Shown: positions 35,516-45,909, numbered from the stretch's first letter. The stretch is 64,000 nucleotides of DNA from Ruminiclostridium herbifermentans (GCF_005473905.2 NZ_CP061336.1:3092501-3156500); one strand, 5' to 3'. The notes: generated by a model from the sequence alone, not told the origin. Numbers and translations: made by a program.

Positions 35516-37915
35516 TCATTTGCTGTCCAAGAACAAATCTGGCAAGATATTGTATAGGTAACGATTCACGCAGGTCCAGTTGTGAGCTCCGCCATTTAAT
35601 GTTAAGTAATAGAAGTTACCCTTTCTCAAATCTGCTGAGTAAACAAATATATCAGTAAGCTTCTTCATTTCATCAACCTGAGCGTTCATTCCACTATAAG
35701 CCAAATCAGCAGTACCTGTTGCACAGAAAATTCTTATATCATCTTTTGTGTAACCCGCCTTTTTAGCGATTTCAGCTAAATATTTAGCCCTAATCTCATC
35801 ATCAGTTCCTGTGAAATTATATCCTTCTTTCTTTATTGAGTCTATATCCTGAAAACACCATAAACTAATTGGAATATAGTATTTAAAATAATCTATACTA
35901 TAAATGTAGTTAAACCATGTGCAAGCAGAGCCCATTGAGAATCCGCCAACAGCCCTGTGATTTCTTGCTGCAATCAAGTCTTTTTCACTGGTAGACTCCG
36001 CATATACATTAAATTTCCCTTCGATTGTAGGTATGATATCCTTCACTAATTCATTATGGAAATTCTTAATACGGAACATTCCATCTTCATTCTGTCTCTC
36101 AGGACTAAATGGAGCTGTATTATACCAAGTAGGAGTAACGATAATGGTTGGCTTCATCTTACCATCAGCAATCAAATTATCAACTACTCTCATAAGTTCT
36201 GTATTCTGATTAACATCACCAAAAGCAGTGTGCTGGCTCTCAGCATTACCATGAATCAGGTATAGTATATCATATTTCTTGGTTTTATCGTTGGCATCAT
36301 ATCCGTGAGGAAGATATACAAGCATATACTTGTCTAAATCTTTTGCTTCTTGGTCGTAGGTATTAGTTTTGTAGTCAACTCTTACAATAGTTCCTCTTAT
36401 GTTCTCTGGATCTGACGTCCTGTATGCTTTTGGTATATCTCTGCACTCTTTTTCGTCAAAGGATAAGTCATTGTGTACCAAGTTATCAATAGCAGCCTGT
36501 AATTTTATGAGCAATTGGTCAAATTGTGCCTGTGTTGAAGCTTTATCAGCAATGGCAGCTTCTGATTCTTTAATTAGTGAATCAACTACATCACCGTTAG
36601 AATAACGTTGCAGTTCTATATCCTTTGCACTAATAACTAATGATTTCAAATCATAATAGTTTGGTTTTGATATAGAATTAGGACCTTTACCAGTTAAAAT
36701 CAATTGGCCAAACTTTGATGTATCTTGGTAAGCAGTACCAGTAGTATCAAATATATTAATCGTTGCTATTCTTGTGCTGCCTGTTGCATCATTAATCTGA
36801 CCTTCCATCCCCATTACCTTACCATTAGCTGGAGTCTCAGATAATGCAACACGGCCTTCAATTACATAACCGTCTGCTACTACCTTTGCAGCTGAATACA
36901 AATTGGTTAAATCACCATGGTCAGCGGATCTCTCATTTTTGAAATTAATTCTAAACTGACTATCATCGCCTTCATATATACCACATCTCTTATTATCTTC
37001 GTCTAGGAAAAATTCGACGCTATCCTTTTCATAAACATTTCCGGAAGCATCAGAAATGTTAGCATCCTTTACTTCAGCCAAAAAATACACAGCATAATCA
37101 TCCCACAATACCCTCAAAGTAGCTGTCGTATCAGTACTGCCAGATATCTTTGTAAATTTTACAGGCTCAGCAACATTCCAAGCATCTTCAATTTCTCCGT
37201 CAATATCATCTGGTGCGCCATAGTAAGCAACAACTCTTCCGCTGGCATCAAGACCATTCGCATCTACTTTAACCCTTTGAATCTCTTGCTCTCCAATATT
37301 TGCCATATCATAGCCCAGCACCTCCGCAAGAGTCTTTGTTCCTCCAGCCACTGGAGTATTAAGAGCTTCAATAAGCGCAGTTACCAAATTAGCATTGCTT
37401 ATCTGACCTTTTACAGTACTAATCTTGGTAAGACCCTTTTCAGCTGCAAACTTAATTGTGTCTGCATATATATAGTCTTTCCCTGCTTTGTAGCCCAATA
37501 CTTCAAGCACTATTTTATAAATCATCTGGGCTGTAGCTGGGCCATTAGGATCAAATTTGTCTCCGCCTATACCATTCCAACCCAACTGCGGATTAGCCTT
37601 CAAATATGCTAAAACATTTCTTCCTTCTTTCCAAGCTAATGAATCAGCATCAACAAAATTTTCTTCAGATGAAAATTTAAGTGCTTCATCCAATAATCCA
37701 TACAATTTAAGAGAAATTACTGCAGCTTGAATTCTTGTAGTTCCTTTTGCAAGATATTCTGCATTTACACCATTTCCATCGCCATTAATAATATTAAGCT
37801 TTTCCAAATATTGTGCATCAGTATTAACATTATCAACAGCAAATGCAGGTAACGAAAATGTTACAAGCACACACATTGCTAAGACTGCTGCAATTAACTT
37901 TTTAAGATTCCTCAT
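35516..37915 (-). CDS. Surface-anchored SLH - CBM9 - CE1-type esterase
   Basis: 799 residues. Signal peptide (LPAFA cut near residue 27), S-layer-homology region (about 30-205), a CBM9/DOMON-like module (about 215-415; FWDDY-type core at RVLWDDYAVYFLAEVKD), a helical linker (about 425-480), and a C-terminal esterase (about 500-799). The esterase has LIHGNAESQ, nucleophile GGFSMGSAC and His in GGAHNWTCV, as in feruloyl/acetyl-xylan esterases of family CE1. The SLH part holds the enzyme on the wall rather than in the cellulosome. Last gene of the sugar-uptake block, so it probably releases substituents from xylan-derived chains for import. Confidence 0.88.
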   Translation of the reverse strand: MRNLKKLIAAVLAMCVLVTFSLPAFAVDNVNTDAQYLEKLNIINGDGNGVNAEYLAKGTTRIQAAVISLKLYGLLDEALKFSSEENFVDADSLAWKEGRNVLAYLKANPQLGWNGIGGDKFDPNGPATAQMIYKIVLEVLGYKAGKDYIYADTIKFAAEKGLTKISTVKGQISNANLVTALIEALNTPVAGGTKTLAEVLGYDMANIGEQEIQRVKVDANGLDASGRVVAYYGAPDDIDGEIEDAWNVAEPVKFTKISGSTDTTATLRVLWDDYAVYFLAEVKDANISDASGNVYEKDSVEFFLDEDNKRCGIYEGDDSQFRINFKNERSADHGDLTNLYSAAKVVADGYVIEGRVALSETPANGKVMGMEGQINDATGSTRIATINIFDTTGTAYQDTSKFGQLILTGKGPNSISKPNYYDLKSLVISAKDIELQRYSNGDVVDSLIKESEAAIADKASTQAQFDQLLIKLQAAIDNLVHNDLSFDEKECRDIPKAYRTSDPENIRGTIVRVDYKTNTYDQEAKDLDKYMLVYLPHGYDANDKTKKYDILYLIHGNAESQHTAFGDVNQNTELMRVVDNLIADGKMKPTIIVTPTWYNTAPFSPERQNEDGMFRIKNFHNELVKDIIPTIEGKFNVYAESTSEKDLIAARNHRAVGGFSMGSACTWFNYIYSIDYFKYYIPISLWCFQDIDSIKKEGYNFTGTDDEIRAKYLAEIAKKAGYTKDDIRIFCATGTADLAYSGMNAQVDEMKKLTDIFVYSADLRKGNFYYLTLNGGAHNWTCVNRYLYNILPDLFLDSK

Positions 37916-38108
37916 ACTCTCAAATCCTCCTAAGTAGAATAAATTTAAGCTTGCCTTTTAAAACGCCTAGATTAAATTAATTTTTTGGTTATATGCACCA
38001 CCAAAAACACTTGTAGTTTTAGTGGCTTAATAATACACCTTGGTCGCACATACTTTATTTTCGAACTATTACAATCAGCGGCGACAAATCTTTTTTTCTA
38101 TAAAAGCT

Positions 38109-38948
38109 CTATCCCTTCACTGCACCAGCTACTAAACTTTTTTGAACCTGTTCACTAAGCAGTACATATATTATTACCGTCGGTAATGTAGCAATTACAA
38201 GGCCGGCGCCGATAGGCCCCCATTCAGTTACATATGTACCAACCATAGACATAATACCAACTGTAATTGTTTTTAATTGATCTTTACTAATAAATGTAAT
38301 AGCAAACATCAGTTCATTCCATGAAGCCAAATATGTAAAAATAGCAACCGTTGCTATTGCTGGCCTTATAAGAGGAATTACAATTACAGAAAAAATACGG
38401 TAAATTGAACATCCATCAATAGCTGCCGATTCTTCCAACTCCCTAGGAATGCCTTTCATAAAGCTGCTAAATAATATAATGGCCATAGGAAGGCCAAACG
38501 CTGTATATGGAATAATAAGAGATAAATATGTATTGTAAAGATTAATATTTTTAAGAATAATAAACAGAGGGAGTAGTGCTGCATGTACTGGAACCATCAT
38601 CCCTAGTAAAAAAGCAATCATCGTAGCATTGCTAAGTTTCCATTTCATTCTACTAATAGCATATGCAGTCATGGATGCTAAAATAATTACTGCAATAATA
38701 GTAACTCCAGTTACAAACGCACTGTTAAAGAAGTATTTAAGTACACTTGCCTGAGTAATTGCGTTAGTATAGTTCTCCCACTTAGGAGGATTAGGCAGAC
38801 CAGCAACATTTCCTCCATAAATTTCATTATTATCTTTAAGGGAAAACAGAACCATCCAGATAAGAGGATATATCTGTATAATAGCATACAATATAAGAAA
38901 AAGCTGTATAAAAAACTTTGCCATCTTTCCTTTTATCAAATTATTCAT
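38109..38948 (-). CDS. Sugar ABC transporter permease, MalG type
   Basis: 279 residues, six membrane helices. Contains the EAA-loop EESAAIDGCSIYRIFSVIVI that contacts the ATPase subunit. Second permease of a CUT1-type importer with the genes at 38967 and 39951. The MsmK-type ATPase is not in the window and is usually shared. 18 bp from the upstream permease. Confidence 0.94.
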   Translation of the reverse strand: MNNLIKGKMAKFFIQLFLILYAIIQIYPLIWMVLFSLKDNNEIYGGNVAGLPNPPKWENYTNAITQASVLKYFFNSAFVTGVTIIAVIILASMTAYAISRMKWKLSNATMIAFLLGMMVPVHAALLPLFIILKNINLYNTYLSLIIPYTAFGLPMAIILFSSFMKGIPRELEESAAIDGCSIYRIFSVIVIPLIRPAIATVAIFTYLASWNELMFAITFISKDQLKTITVGIMSMVGTYVTEWGPIGAGLVIATLPTVIIYVLLSEQVQKSLVAGAVKG

Positions 38949-38966
38949 AAAGTCTCACTCCAAAAC

Positions 38967-39836
38967 CTATTCTGTTTTAAATACCTTGTCTAAAATAATA
39001 GTAAATACCAAACATTCTATAATTATAAATACAGCCATTGCGCTGCCATATCCATATTGATATGAATTAAAAACAGACGAATACATCAGGGTACTTGGCA
39101 CTTCAGTTGCATGTAAAGGACCGCCATTTGTTAAAACATAAATTAAGTCAAATACTTTAAGTGACCCTATCAGTGAAAATATTAAGCAAACCTTTAAAAT
39201 AGGCTTCAACAATGGTATTGTAATTTTAAAAGCCGTATTAATTTTTGATGAACCATCTATTTCAGCAGCTTCATATATTTCATCTGAAATTGATTTTGCC
39301 CCTGAATACATAATCAACATGTGGTATCCTACATATTGCCACAATGTAGGAATGAATGAGCATACTAAAGCTGTATTTTCTTTTCCTAACCAATCATACG
39401 CTAAGTTTTCCAAGCCTATACTTTTAAGCAGTGCGTTCAGCAAACCATAGTCTGCATTATAAATTTTTGTCCATAACTGACCAATAACAATTGTTGAAAT
39501 TATTACAGGAATAAAATAAATAGTTCTATATAACTTTTCTCCTTTTACTCCATTTGCCAATATAAGTGCCAGAACTAGCGAAATACTAAGTTGTATAAAT
39601 ATTGACGCAAAAGCAAATAAAAAAGAATTAAGAATAGATTTAAGAAAAACATCGTCTGAAAACAATTTTATATAATTATCAATTCCAATAAATGTACCCT
39701 TTCCAATCCCATCCCAGTCCAATGTACTATAATAAGCTGACATAAATATTGGAAGAAATACTATTACACAAAAAACAATTAATGTTGGGATTACAAAAAT
39801 GCAAATAGCTTTTTTATTAGAAAGAACTGAGTCCAT
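38967..39836 (-). CDS. Sugar ABC transporter permease, MalF type
   Basis: 289 residues with six helices and EAA motif YEAAEIDGSSKINTAFKITI. N-terminus KKAICIFVIPTLIVF fits CUT1 permeases without a long extra domain. Partner of the MalG-type permease. Separated from the binding-protein gene by 114 bp that hold a strong stem-loop. Confidence 0.94.
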   Translation of the reverse strand: MDSVLSNKKAICIFVIPTLIVFCVIVFLPIFMSAYYSTLDWDGIGKGTFIGIDNYIKLFSDDVFLKSILNSFLFAFASIFIQLSISLVLALILANGVKGEKLYRTIYFIPVIISTIVIGQLWTKIYNADYGLLNALLKSIGLENLAYDWLGKENTALVCSFIPTLWQYVGYHMLIMYSGAKSISDEIYEAAEIDGSSKINTAFKITIPLLKPILKVCLIFSLIGSLKVFDLIYVLTNGGPLHATEVPSTLMYSSVFNSYQYGYGSAMAVFIIIECLVFTIILDKVFKTE

Positions 39837-39864
39837 GAAAGTATACCACCTTTAAAAGCAAGTA

Positions 39865-39913
39865 GCTGTTGCAAAACAACTATTGATTATATTATTTCTT
39901 GCTTTGCAACAGC
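39865..39913 (-). terminator. Stem-loop between binding-protein and permease genes
   Basis: An 11-bp stem GCTGTTGCAAA/TTTGCAACAGC with a 27-nt loop and no T-tract. Hairpins in this place commonly stabilise the 5' message so that binding protein exceeds permease. The loop TTGATTATATTATTTCTTG recurs at 63573-63591. Confidence 0.7.
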
Positions 39914-39950
39914 CCCTCAAAATATAATTAAGTTCTGTATTTACACTTCA

Positions 39951-41282
39951 TTATTCTTCTGCTGGGTCAACCTTAGCCATTTCCTTACAGAATTGTTCTG
40001 GAGTTATTTTCTTTGCTAAAAGTTCTGCAATAAGGTTCTTATGAGTTTCAGAAGATGTTGCTGGAAGAACTGTATCCCACCAAGGAATAAAGGACTTACC
40101 TGTTGCCATTAATGCTCCAGATTGTTTTGATAGATCTGAAAGCTTAGAAGTATCTAATCCATCTGTCTTCCATGCTGGCAAACCAGAACCATTTAGGAAG
40201 CCTTCCTTACCTGCTGCTTCACTAATGAATAATAAGAATTCTGCTGCTTCCTTAGGTGCTGCTGTTTTTGCATTGATGTAGAAACTATCAATACCGCCAC
40301 CGTAGAAATCTGTTACCGCACCTTTTCCATCAGTAAATACTGGGAATGGTATTGCCTTTACTTTTCCTTTAGTTGCTGCGTTTTTGTCTTCTATTGCTAC
40401 GTCAACCCAAGCACCTTGGTATAGCATTGCAGCTTTTCCTTGTGTAAAGGAATTTCTCATATCTTCAAAGCTAGTACTAAACATGTTGTCATTAAATGCT
40501 TTTTCATCTACTAACCTTTGAAGCTTAGCTGCAGCTTCAATAAAGTCTGGTGAATCAAACTTTTTAGGGTCTTTCATAGCTTCAATACATGCTTGGTTTC
40601 CTGCCTGTCTCATAGCTATGATATCAAACCAGTACATTCCAGGCCATCTATCCTTTTCACCAATAATTGCAGGAGTAATACCAGCAGCACGCAAAGCTCT
40701 AACTGCTTCAATAAGTTCATCATAATTTGTTGGTATTTTTGCATTTGCTTTTTCAAATAATTCTGTGTTGCAATAGAAGTTTGCAATAAATGTAAACATT
40801 GGAACACTATAAACTTTACCATCAAATGTACAACTTTCTAATGTTCCATCAACTAGCTTACTTTTTGTTGCATCATCTAAATACTCATCAATAGGAAGAA
40901 TATTTCCATTCTTTATGTAAGGACTTACAAAGCTTCCACCCCACATATAGAAAATGTCTGGTGCTTCATTTGCAGCTAGTGCTGTTTTTATTTTAGTCTT
41001 GTACTGTTCACCTGTTACTCCGTCAGCTACAATTTCTATTTCTGGATGCTGTTCATTCCATACTTTTAAATTGTTCTTCAGAGAATTTGTTGCTGGGTCA
41101 GTTTCTGCAACCCATTGATGCCACATTGTTAATTTTACTGGCTTTGCAGATTCAACTGCTGTGCTTGCTGGTGCTGAACTACTTTCTGTGTTTTCTGTAG
41201 AACTATCACCACATGCGCCCATACTTAATGCTAAAGACAGGGCTGTTGTTACACCTAACACTTTAAGTAATAACTTTTTCAT
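39951..41282 (-). CDS. Sugar-binding lipoprotein of ABC importer
   Basis: 443 residues from ATG 41282 (AAGGAGG 7 nt upstream; the frame opens 16 codons earlier). Lipobox SMGACGDSS, then a family 1 solute-binding fold (LTMWHQWVAETDPATNSLKN; GAWVDVAIEDK; AAEFLLFISE). Captures an oligosaccharide outside the membrane for the two permeases downstream. The ligand is not predictable; the neighbouring esterase suggests a substituted xylo-oligosaccharide. Confidence 0.93.
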   Translation of the reverse strand: MKKLLLKVLGVTTALSLALSMGACGDSSTENTESSSAPASTAVESAKPVKLTMWHQWVAETDPATNSLKNNLKVWNEQHPEIEIVADGVTGEQYKTKIKTALAANEAPDIFYMWGGSFVSPYIKNGNILPIDEYLDDATKSKLVDGTLESCTFDGKVYSVPMFTFIANFYCNTELFEKANAKIPTNYDELIEAVRALRAAGITPAIIGEKDRWPGMYWFDIIAMRQAGNQACIEAMKDPKKFDSPDFIEAAAKLQRLVDEKAFNDNMFSTSFEDMRNSFTQGKAAMLYQGAWVDVAIEDKNAATKGKVKAIPFPVFTDGKGAVTDFYGGGIDSFYINAKTAAPKEAAEFLLFISEAAGKEGFLNGSGLPAWKTDGLDTSKLSDLSKQSGALMATGKSFIPWWDTVLPATSSETHKNLIAELLAKKITPEQFCKEMAKVDPAEE

Positions 41283-41406
41283 TAATTTAACCTCCTTGAG
41301 TTTCGTGTTAATTTTTAAACAACGCATCAATTATAGCAGTGATATTGCTCAAACTAAATTCAATATTATTGCATTAACATTCAAAAATTTATCATTCAAA
41401 AATTCA

Positions 41407-43014
41407 TCATTTGCGATATGTGTTAATAGACAATCCCGTGTATTTTTTAAATAGTATGCTAAAGTAATGGGGGTCTGGTATTCCAATCATTTCACCTATT
41501 TGATATCCCTTAAATTCTGTTTCTTTAAGAAGCTTTTCGGCCTTGGCTATTCTTAGTTTTGTTATATATTCCACAAGGGTTTGTCCAGTTTCTTGCTTGA
41601 ATATACGGCTGAGATGGCTAGAACTTATGTAAAACTCTTTTGCTATGCTTGCAAGTGAAAGTTCAGCATTGCTTAAATTATCTGAAATATAATCCTGTAT
41701 CTGTCTTACTTGTTTACCTGCTTTAGTATCATTCATTCGTTTTAACTTGATTATTATATTGTCAATCAATTGTTTGAAATACACCTTAAACTCCGGTAAA
41801 TTGTCTATTTTGACAATATCATTATATGGCTGGCTTTTTTGCTCCCAGATATCTGTCATATCAATATCAAAATCCATAATTATTCTTAAACATGCAGATA
41901 GCAAGTCAAATGCATCCAATCTTACTCTGTCAATAGTACTGTTTCCTTGATATGAAATACGACCAAACAATTCTTCAAGGAATTCTTCAACTTTTTCACT
42001 TATTCCAGCTTTTATTGAAAATACAATTTTTTCAATTAATTTTTGATTATTATTACTATGATTTTCTGCTGCATAATCAATATCATGATAGCTAATAACT
42101 TGATTATTACCTAAGACCATTTTATAGTTTAGAGCTTCATATGCTTCCTTATAGCTTAATTTGATATTTTCCTCGCCATAATAAGCAGTTCCTATACCAA
42201 TACCTAAAAAACATTTAAAGTTGTTCATTAGCATTATTTTAAACATTTCACAGCATTCATATATATCCAGCGATGGATCATTAAATATGATAACAATCTT
42301 TCTGCTATTATCCAAAAATACATGGTTGTATATATCCTTCTGGAAAAACTTTTTAATTAAATCCACACATTTAATTGATAGAAGTATCTGAGCTTCTTCT
42401 TTATTTTCAACTGCTGTATTCCTAAGTTTTTCCCATACCTCTATTACTGCAACCTGAAATAAATTAGAACTGATATTCTTGTTTACTCCGAAATACTCCA
42501 TCTTTTCTTGTATTTCTTCTTTGCTAAGTTCACCATATATCAATGCATTTAAAAATTTCTCTTTCAAATATGGAAGGTTGTCTTTTATTTTCTGTTTCAA
42601 TAATTCATATTCTTGTAAGTGATTCTGTTCCTCAAGAATTTTGCTTTTCAATCTTAACGCAATACCCGTAATCTCTTGTACATTTATGGGTTTAAGAACA
42701 AAGTCAGAAATACCAAGCTTTACACAGCTTTTTGCATATTCAAATTCATCATGACCAGTAATAACTACTATTCTTATGTGCGGATATTTTTCAGTAACTA
42801 CTCTGCTAAATTCTATTCCGTCCATACAGGGCAAGCAAATATCAGTAAATATAATATCCGGTACTATCTGTTCTATCATAGTTAAGGCTTCTAATGCACT
42901 AGCCGCCTCTCCTGCAATTTCCATACCAAGTTCCTGCCAATTGATACGTATTTTCAGGAGATTTCTTATAAGTCGTTCATCATCTACTATTAAAACTTTC
43001 AAGGGTTGGCACAT
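41407..43014 (-). CDS. YesN-type response regulator with AraC domain
   Basis: 535 residues from ATG 43014 (GGAGG upstream). Receiver domain (about 1-125; VLIVDDERLIRN, phospho-Asp in IIFTDICLPCMDG, Lys in FVLKPINV), a central helical region, and a C-terminal AraC helix-turn-helix pair (SLASIAKEFYISSSHLSRIF). Overlaps the kinase gene by 35 bp and precedes the binding-protein gene. Likely activates the importer and esterase when the kinase senses sugar or loaded binding protein. Confidence 0.94.
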   Translation of the reverse strand: MCQPLKVLIVDDERLIRNLLKIRINWQELGMEIAGEAASALEALTMIEQIVPDIIFTDICLPCMDGIEFSRVVTEKYPHIRIVVITGHDEFEYAKSCVKLGISDFVLKPINVQEITGIALRLKSKILEEQNHLQEYELLKQKIKDNLPYLKEKFLNALIYGELSKEEIQEKMEYFGVNKNISSNLFQVAVIEVWEKLRNTAVENKEEAQILLSIKCVDLIKKFFQKDIYNHVFLDNSRKIVIIFNDPSLDIYECCEMFKIMLMNNFKCFLGIGIGTAYYGEENIKLSYKEAYEALNYKMVLGNNQVISYHDIDYAAENHSNNNQKLIEKIVFSIKAGISEKVEEFLEELFGRISYQGNSTIDRVRLDAFDLLSACLRIIMDFDIDMTDIWEQKSQPYNDIVKIDNLPEFKVYFKQLIDNIIIKLKRMNDTKAGKQVRQIQDYISDNLSNAELSLASIAKEFYISSSHLSRIFKQETGQTLVEYITKLRIAKAEKLLKETEFKGYQIGEMIGIPDPHYFSILFKKYTGLSINTYRK

Positions 43015-44887
43015 AATTACCTCCATTGTCTTGCTCACTTTTATTACATGTTTCACCTTCTATTGCCAAAGGCAGCAGGATAACAATTTTCGTCCCTTTA
43101 CCTTTTTCACTGTACAATTGAAAGGCTGCTTCATTGTTGCAGTATATTTTCAAGCGTTCGATGGTTCCTCTAAGTCCAAAGCTGGATTCAGCACTTCCCA
43201 CCTTACTGTCCAATATCTTCTGTATTTCATGCTCACTCATTCCTACTCCATCATCCTCTATACAGATGCAAACCTGCTGAGCTTCTTTCTTTATATCAAT
43301 ATTTATACTTCCAGGTATGCCCTTTGCACGTATACCATGGTAAAGTGAATTTTCAACAAGAGGCTGCAAAACTAGCTTTAGAATTTTTGTATCAAGACAG
43401 CTTTCATCAACATTATAATTAACTTCAAACATATCTTCGTATCTAATTTTCTGAATCTTCAGATAGTTTTTCACAATATCAAGTTCTTCACCAAGTGTAA
43501 TTACTTCTCTACCCTTACTAACGCTATGCCTGTAATAGCCTCCTAATGCATCAACAAGGTCACATACCTCATTTATCCTGCCTGATAGAGCAAGAGAATT
43601 AATTGAGTCAAGTGTATTGTATAAAAAATGGGGCTTAATCTGCGCCTGCAAAACATTGAGTTCTGCTTTACGGATTGTCTTTTGTTCTGCTATAACTCTT
43701 TTAATCAGTTTCTGTATCTCTCTTATCATCATATTGTAGCCATCTCGCAGCTGCCCTATTTCATTGTTCCCCTCATTTATGTTAACTTCTTTGAACTCAC
43801 CACACTTAACTGCATTCATAGATTTTAACAGCTTACGAATGGGTACAGTAATCCATCTTGAAATAACTATAGTTCCCATGAACAGAATAATGCTGTTTAA
43901 AAAGATAGTAATAAAACCTACAAACCCCATTTTTTCAGATTCATACGAAACCTCTGCAAAAGGTATTGCACTAATTATAGCCCAGTTATGACGTTCCTCA
44001 AGTACGAATGATATAAGATATTCAGTATTATTCAATTTTTTTGTTATGTATCCATGATCACTGCCGTCAAATTTGCTCAAAAGGTTTTTAATTTCAACCT
44101 CGTCCAGTATTGGCTCAACTGGCTGATTACCTTCTTTGGTATGATTAACGGGTATAATACATTGTCTATTTTTATCCCAAAATGTGATGCTGGTGTTATT
44201 ATAGTTATCCACAATATTTGCATAGCATTCCTTAAATGCCTTATCTGTAATATTAATTACCAGCACACCTAAATTATTTGTATTGTCAATATCCCTTATT
44301 AACCTAATCATAGAAATATAGTTACCGTTTGGGTCTATTTCAAAAGCACCATCTCCATTTATACTCAGTATATATGCGCCTTTTTTATCAAGGACTTCTT
44401 TATACCACTTGGCTTTTTTCACATTTTTTAGTGTAAATTGTATTGGATTCTGATCACTTACAAAATAATAGTGTTCTGTATTGTCAAATATATAAACAGA
44501 TGATATGCTTTGAATGGTTTGAATCATGCTGTATATGTATCCTCCCACTCTTGATTGAGCGTTTAAATCGGAGTATATATTTCCTGTTCTCAAAATAGTT
44601 TGAAGGTCATGGTCAGATAAAATCATTTTTGAATAATTGTTTACATTATCAAAAAATAAATCTACATTTGATTTTATTGAATATAAGGTCTGAACTGAAG
44701 CCTCATTGACCTTTTGGTGTGCAATATTCATATATATTTGCCTGTAAAGCAGACTGCTGATAAATAGTGAGATAATCATGACAATGAAATAAAACAAAGC
44801 TATCCTTAAACTTATTTTTAAATCCTTAATTTGTCTCTTGATTTTGATTATAAATTTAAAAACACCAATTTGCTTATGCCATTCCAT
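42980..44887 (-). CDS. YesM-type sensor histidine kinase
   Basis: 635 residues. TM1 about 27-47, an extracellular Cache-like sensor (about 50-325), TM2 about 310-335, HAMP (ISRWITVPIRKLLKSM), His-kinase domain with QIKPHFLYNTLDSINSLAL (phospho-His), N-box LVLQPLVENSLYHGI and G-box DDGVGMSE/GLRGTIERLKIY. First gene of the block kinase-regulator-binding protein-permeases-esterase, all on the minus strand. Confidence 0.94.
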   Translation of the reverse strand: MEWHKQIGVFKFIIKIKRQIKDLKISLRIALFYFIVMIISLFISSLLYRQIYMNIAHQKVNEASVQTLYSIKSNVDLFFDNVNNYSKMILSDHDLQTILRTGNIYSDLNAQSRVGGYIYSMIQTIQSISSVYIFDNTEHYYFVSDQNPIQFTLKNVKKAKWYKEVLDKKGAYILSINGDGAFEIDPNGNYISMIRLIRDIDNTNNLGVLVINITDKAFKECYANIVDNYNNTSITFWDKNRQCIIPVNHTKEGNQPVEPILDEVEIKNLLSKFDGSDHGYITKKLNNTEYLISFVLEERHNWAIISAIPFAEVSYESEKMGFVGFITIFLNSIILFMGTIVISRWITVPIRKLLKSMNAVKCGEFKEVNINEGNNEIGQLRDGYNMMIREIQKLIKRVIAEQKTIRKAELNVLQAQIKPHFLYNTLDSINSLALSGRINEVCDLVDALGGYYRHSVSKGREVITLGEELDIVKNYLKIQKIRYEDMFEVNYNVDESCLDTKILKLVLQPLVENSLYHGIRAKGIPGSINIDIKKEAQQVCICIEDDGVGMSEHEIQKILDSKVGSAESSFGLRGTIERLKIYCNNEAAFQLYSEKGKGTKIVILLPLAIEGETCNKSEQDNGGNYVPTLESFNSR

Positions 44888-45123
44888 TAGATAAATACCT
44901 CACTATTATTTTACATACAATTTTTAATTACAACCTCCAGCATAGCCAATTAAATTGGAGGTGCTTCAAACCTAAAAAATGTCATTATTTACTTAGTCAA
45001 ACAAGTGAAGCTTCATTTTATATAACTACATTCTATACAATAAGTATATACTGTATTTTTTACTAAATTATAGCATGAAGTGCTTTTTTTTCAATACTAA
45101 TCTATTTGTAGAGGCAGTCTTAC

Positions 45124-45693
45124 TTATATCTTCTTACTAGCAGTTTGACTTTTTTTATATATATAAATTCCGGCTATGCAAAATATTAAACCGATAATAG
45201 CTGGTTTTAATATGGTCATTCCAGCTTCTCCACTAAATATAACACTCCACGCAATCTTTAATATAGCAGCCCCAATAACAACTCCTAGAAGTAGTCTCCA
45301 GTTTCTTTTCCAGGCTGCTAATATAAGTGCAATAAAAAACATCGGAACAGTTAAACTCATTATAATTTTAGGAGTTGTCCATTCTCCCTTTAAATATTCC
45401 ATTTCATAGGCAAGAAATGTCATTATCTGCGGACTACTTGTTTCAGGTGAAGGAAACCAAAACATACTAGTAAACAGAGCAAATATTGTTGCAAATATTC
45501 CAGTTAAGCTTTTCTTAAAAGCAAATACTATAATTGGAATAATAAACAAAGGTCTTATATACCAACTCAATACATTATGGTGTCTAGCAAATGCCCAGTT
45601 GAAGAATATATCATTTGTTAAAAATAGTATTACAAATACTACAGTAGCAACTGCAAAAATTATTCCAAATATACAATCCATTTTTTTAGTCAT
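45124..45693 (-). CDS. Unrecognised membrane protein
   Basis: 189 residues with six predicted hydrophobic helices and few charges except a Lys-rich tail (YKKSQTASKKI). ATG with AGGAGG upstream. It stands alone between the sugar block and the element 2 end. No family motif recognised; could be a small transporter or sensor component. Confidence 0.6.
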   Translation of the reverse strand: MTKKMDCIFGIIFAVATVVFVILFLTNDIFFNWAFARHHNVLSWYIRPLFIIPIIVFAFKKSLTGIFATIFALFTSMFWFPSPETSSPQIMTFLAYEMEYLKGEWTTPKIIMSLTVPMFFIALILAAWKRNWRLLLGVVIGAAILKIAWSVIFSGEAGMTILKPAIIGLIFCIAGIYIYKKSQTASKKI

Positions 45694-45906
45694 AAGTACC
45701 TCCTTAATATCTGAATAAGCTTTATTCCGTTAAAAATAATGCTAAGTCGTAAATCAACTAGTTTAATTAGTAGATTCACTAAAATTAATATTTGAAACAC
45801 TATCAAACTTGCTTCGCATGTATTATTATAATCTATTAGAAATTTTATAACGACCAAAGAATAAACAACGTAAAACTTTACAAATCAATATACAAAAATA
45901 AAAAAT

Positions 45907-45909
45907 CCC
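45907..45909 (-). other. Element 2 attachment core, 5' exon side (GGG)
   Basis: Partner of 30622-30624. Minus strand GTTAAGGGGATTTT; exon sequence precedes GGG and element sequence follows. Confidence 0.65.

Larger units (their letters stand above)
30625..45909 (-). mobile_element. Intervening element 2 (15.3 kb) in cotJC
   Basis: Separates cotJC exons 2 and 3. Holds a large serine recombinase (stop 206 bp from the exon 3 boundary), a small ORF upstream of it, a chemoreceptor, a surface esterase, a complete ABC sugar importer with its two-component system, and a membrane protein. No virion, replication or conjugation genes. Cargo of metabolic type is unusual for a sporulation-gene insertion. 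Boundaries inferred from exon continuity. Confidence 0.85.

Noticed and set aside
42776-43348. 190-codon ORF opposite the YesM/YesN genes
   Set aside because: Shadow frame of two clear two-component genes.
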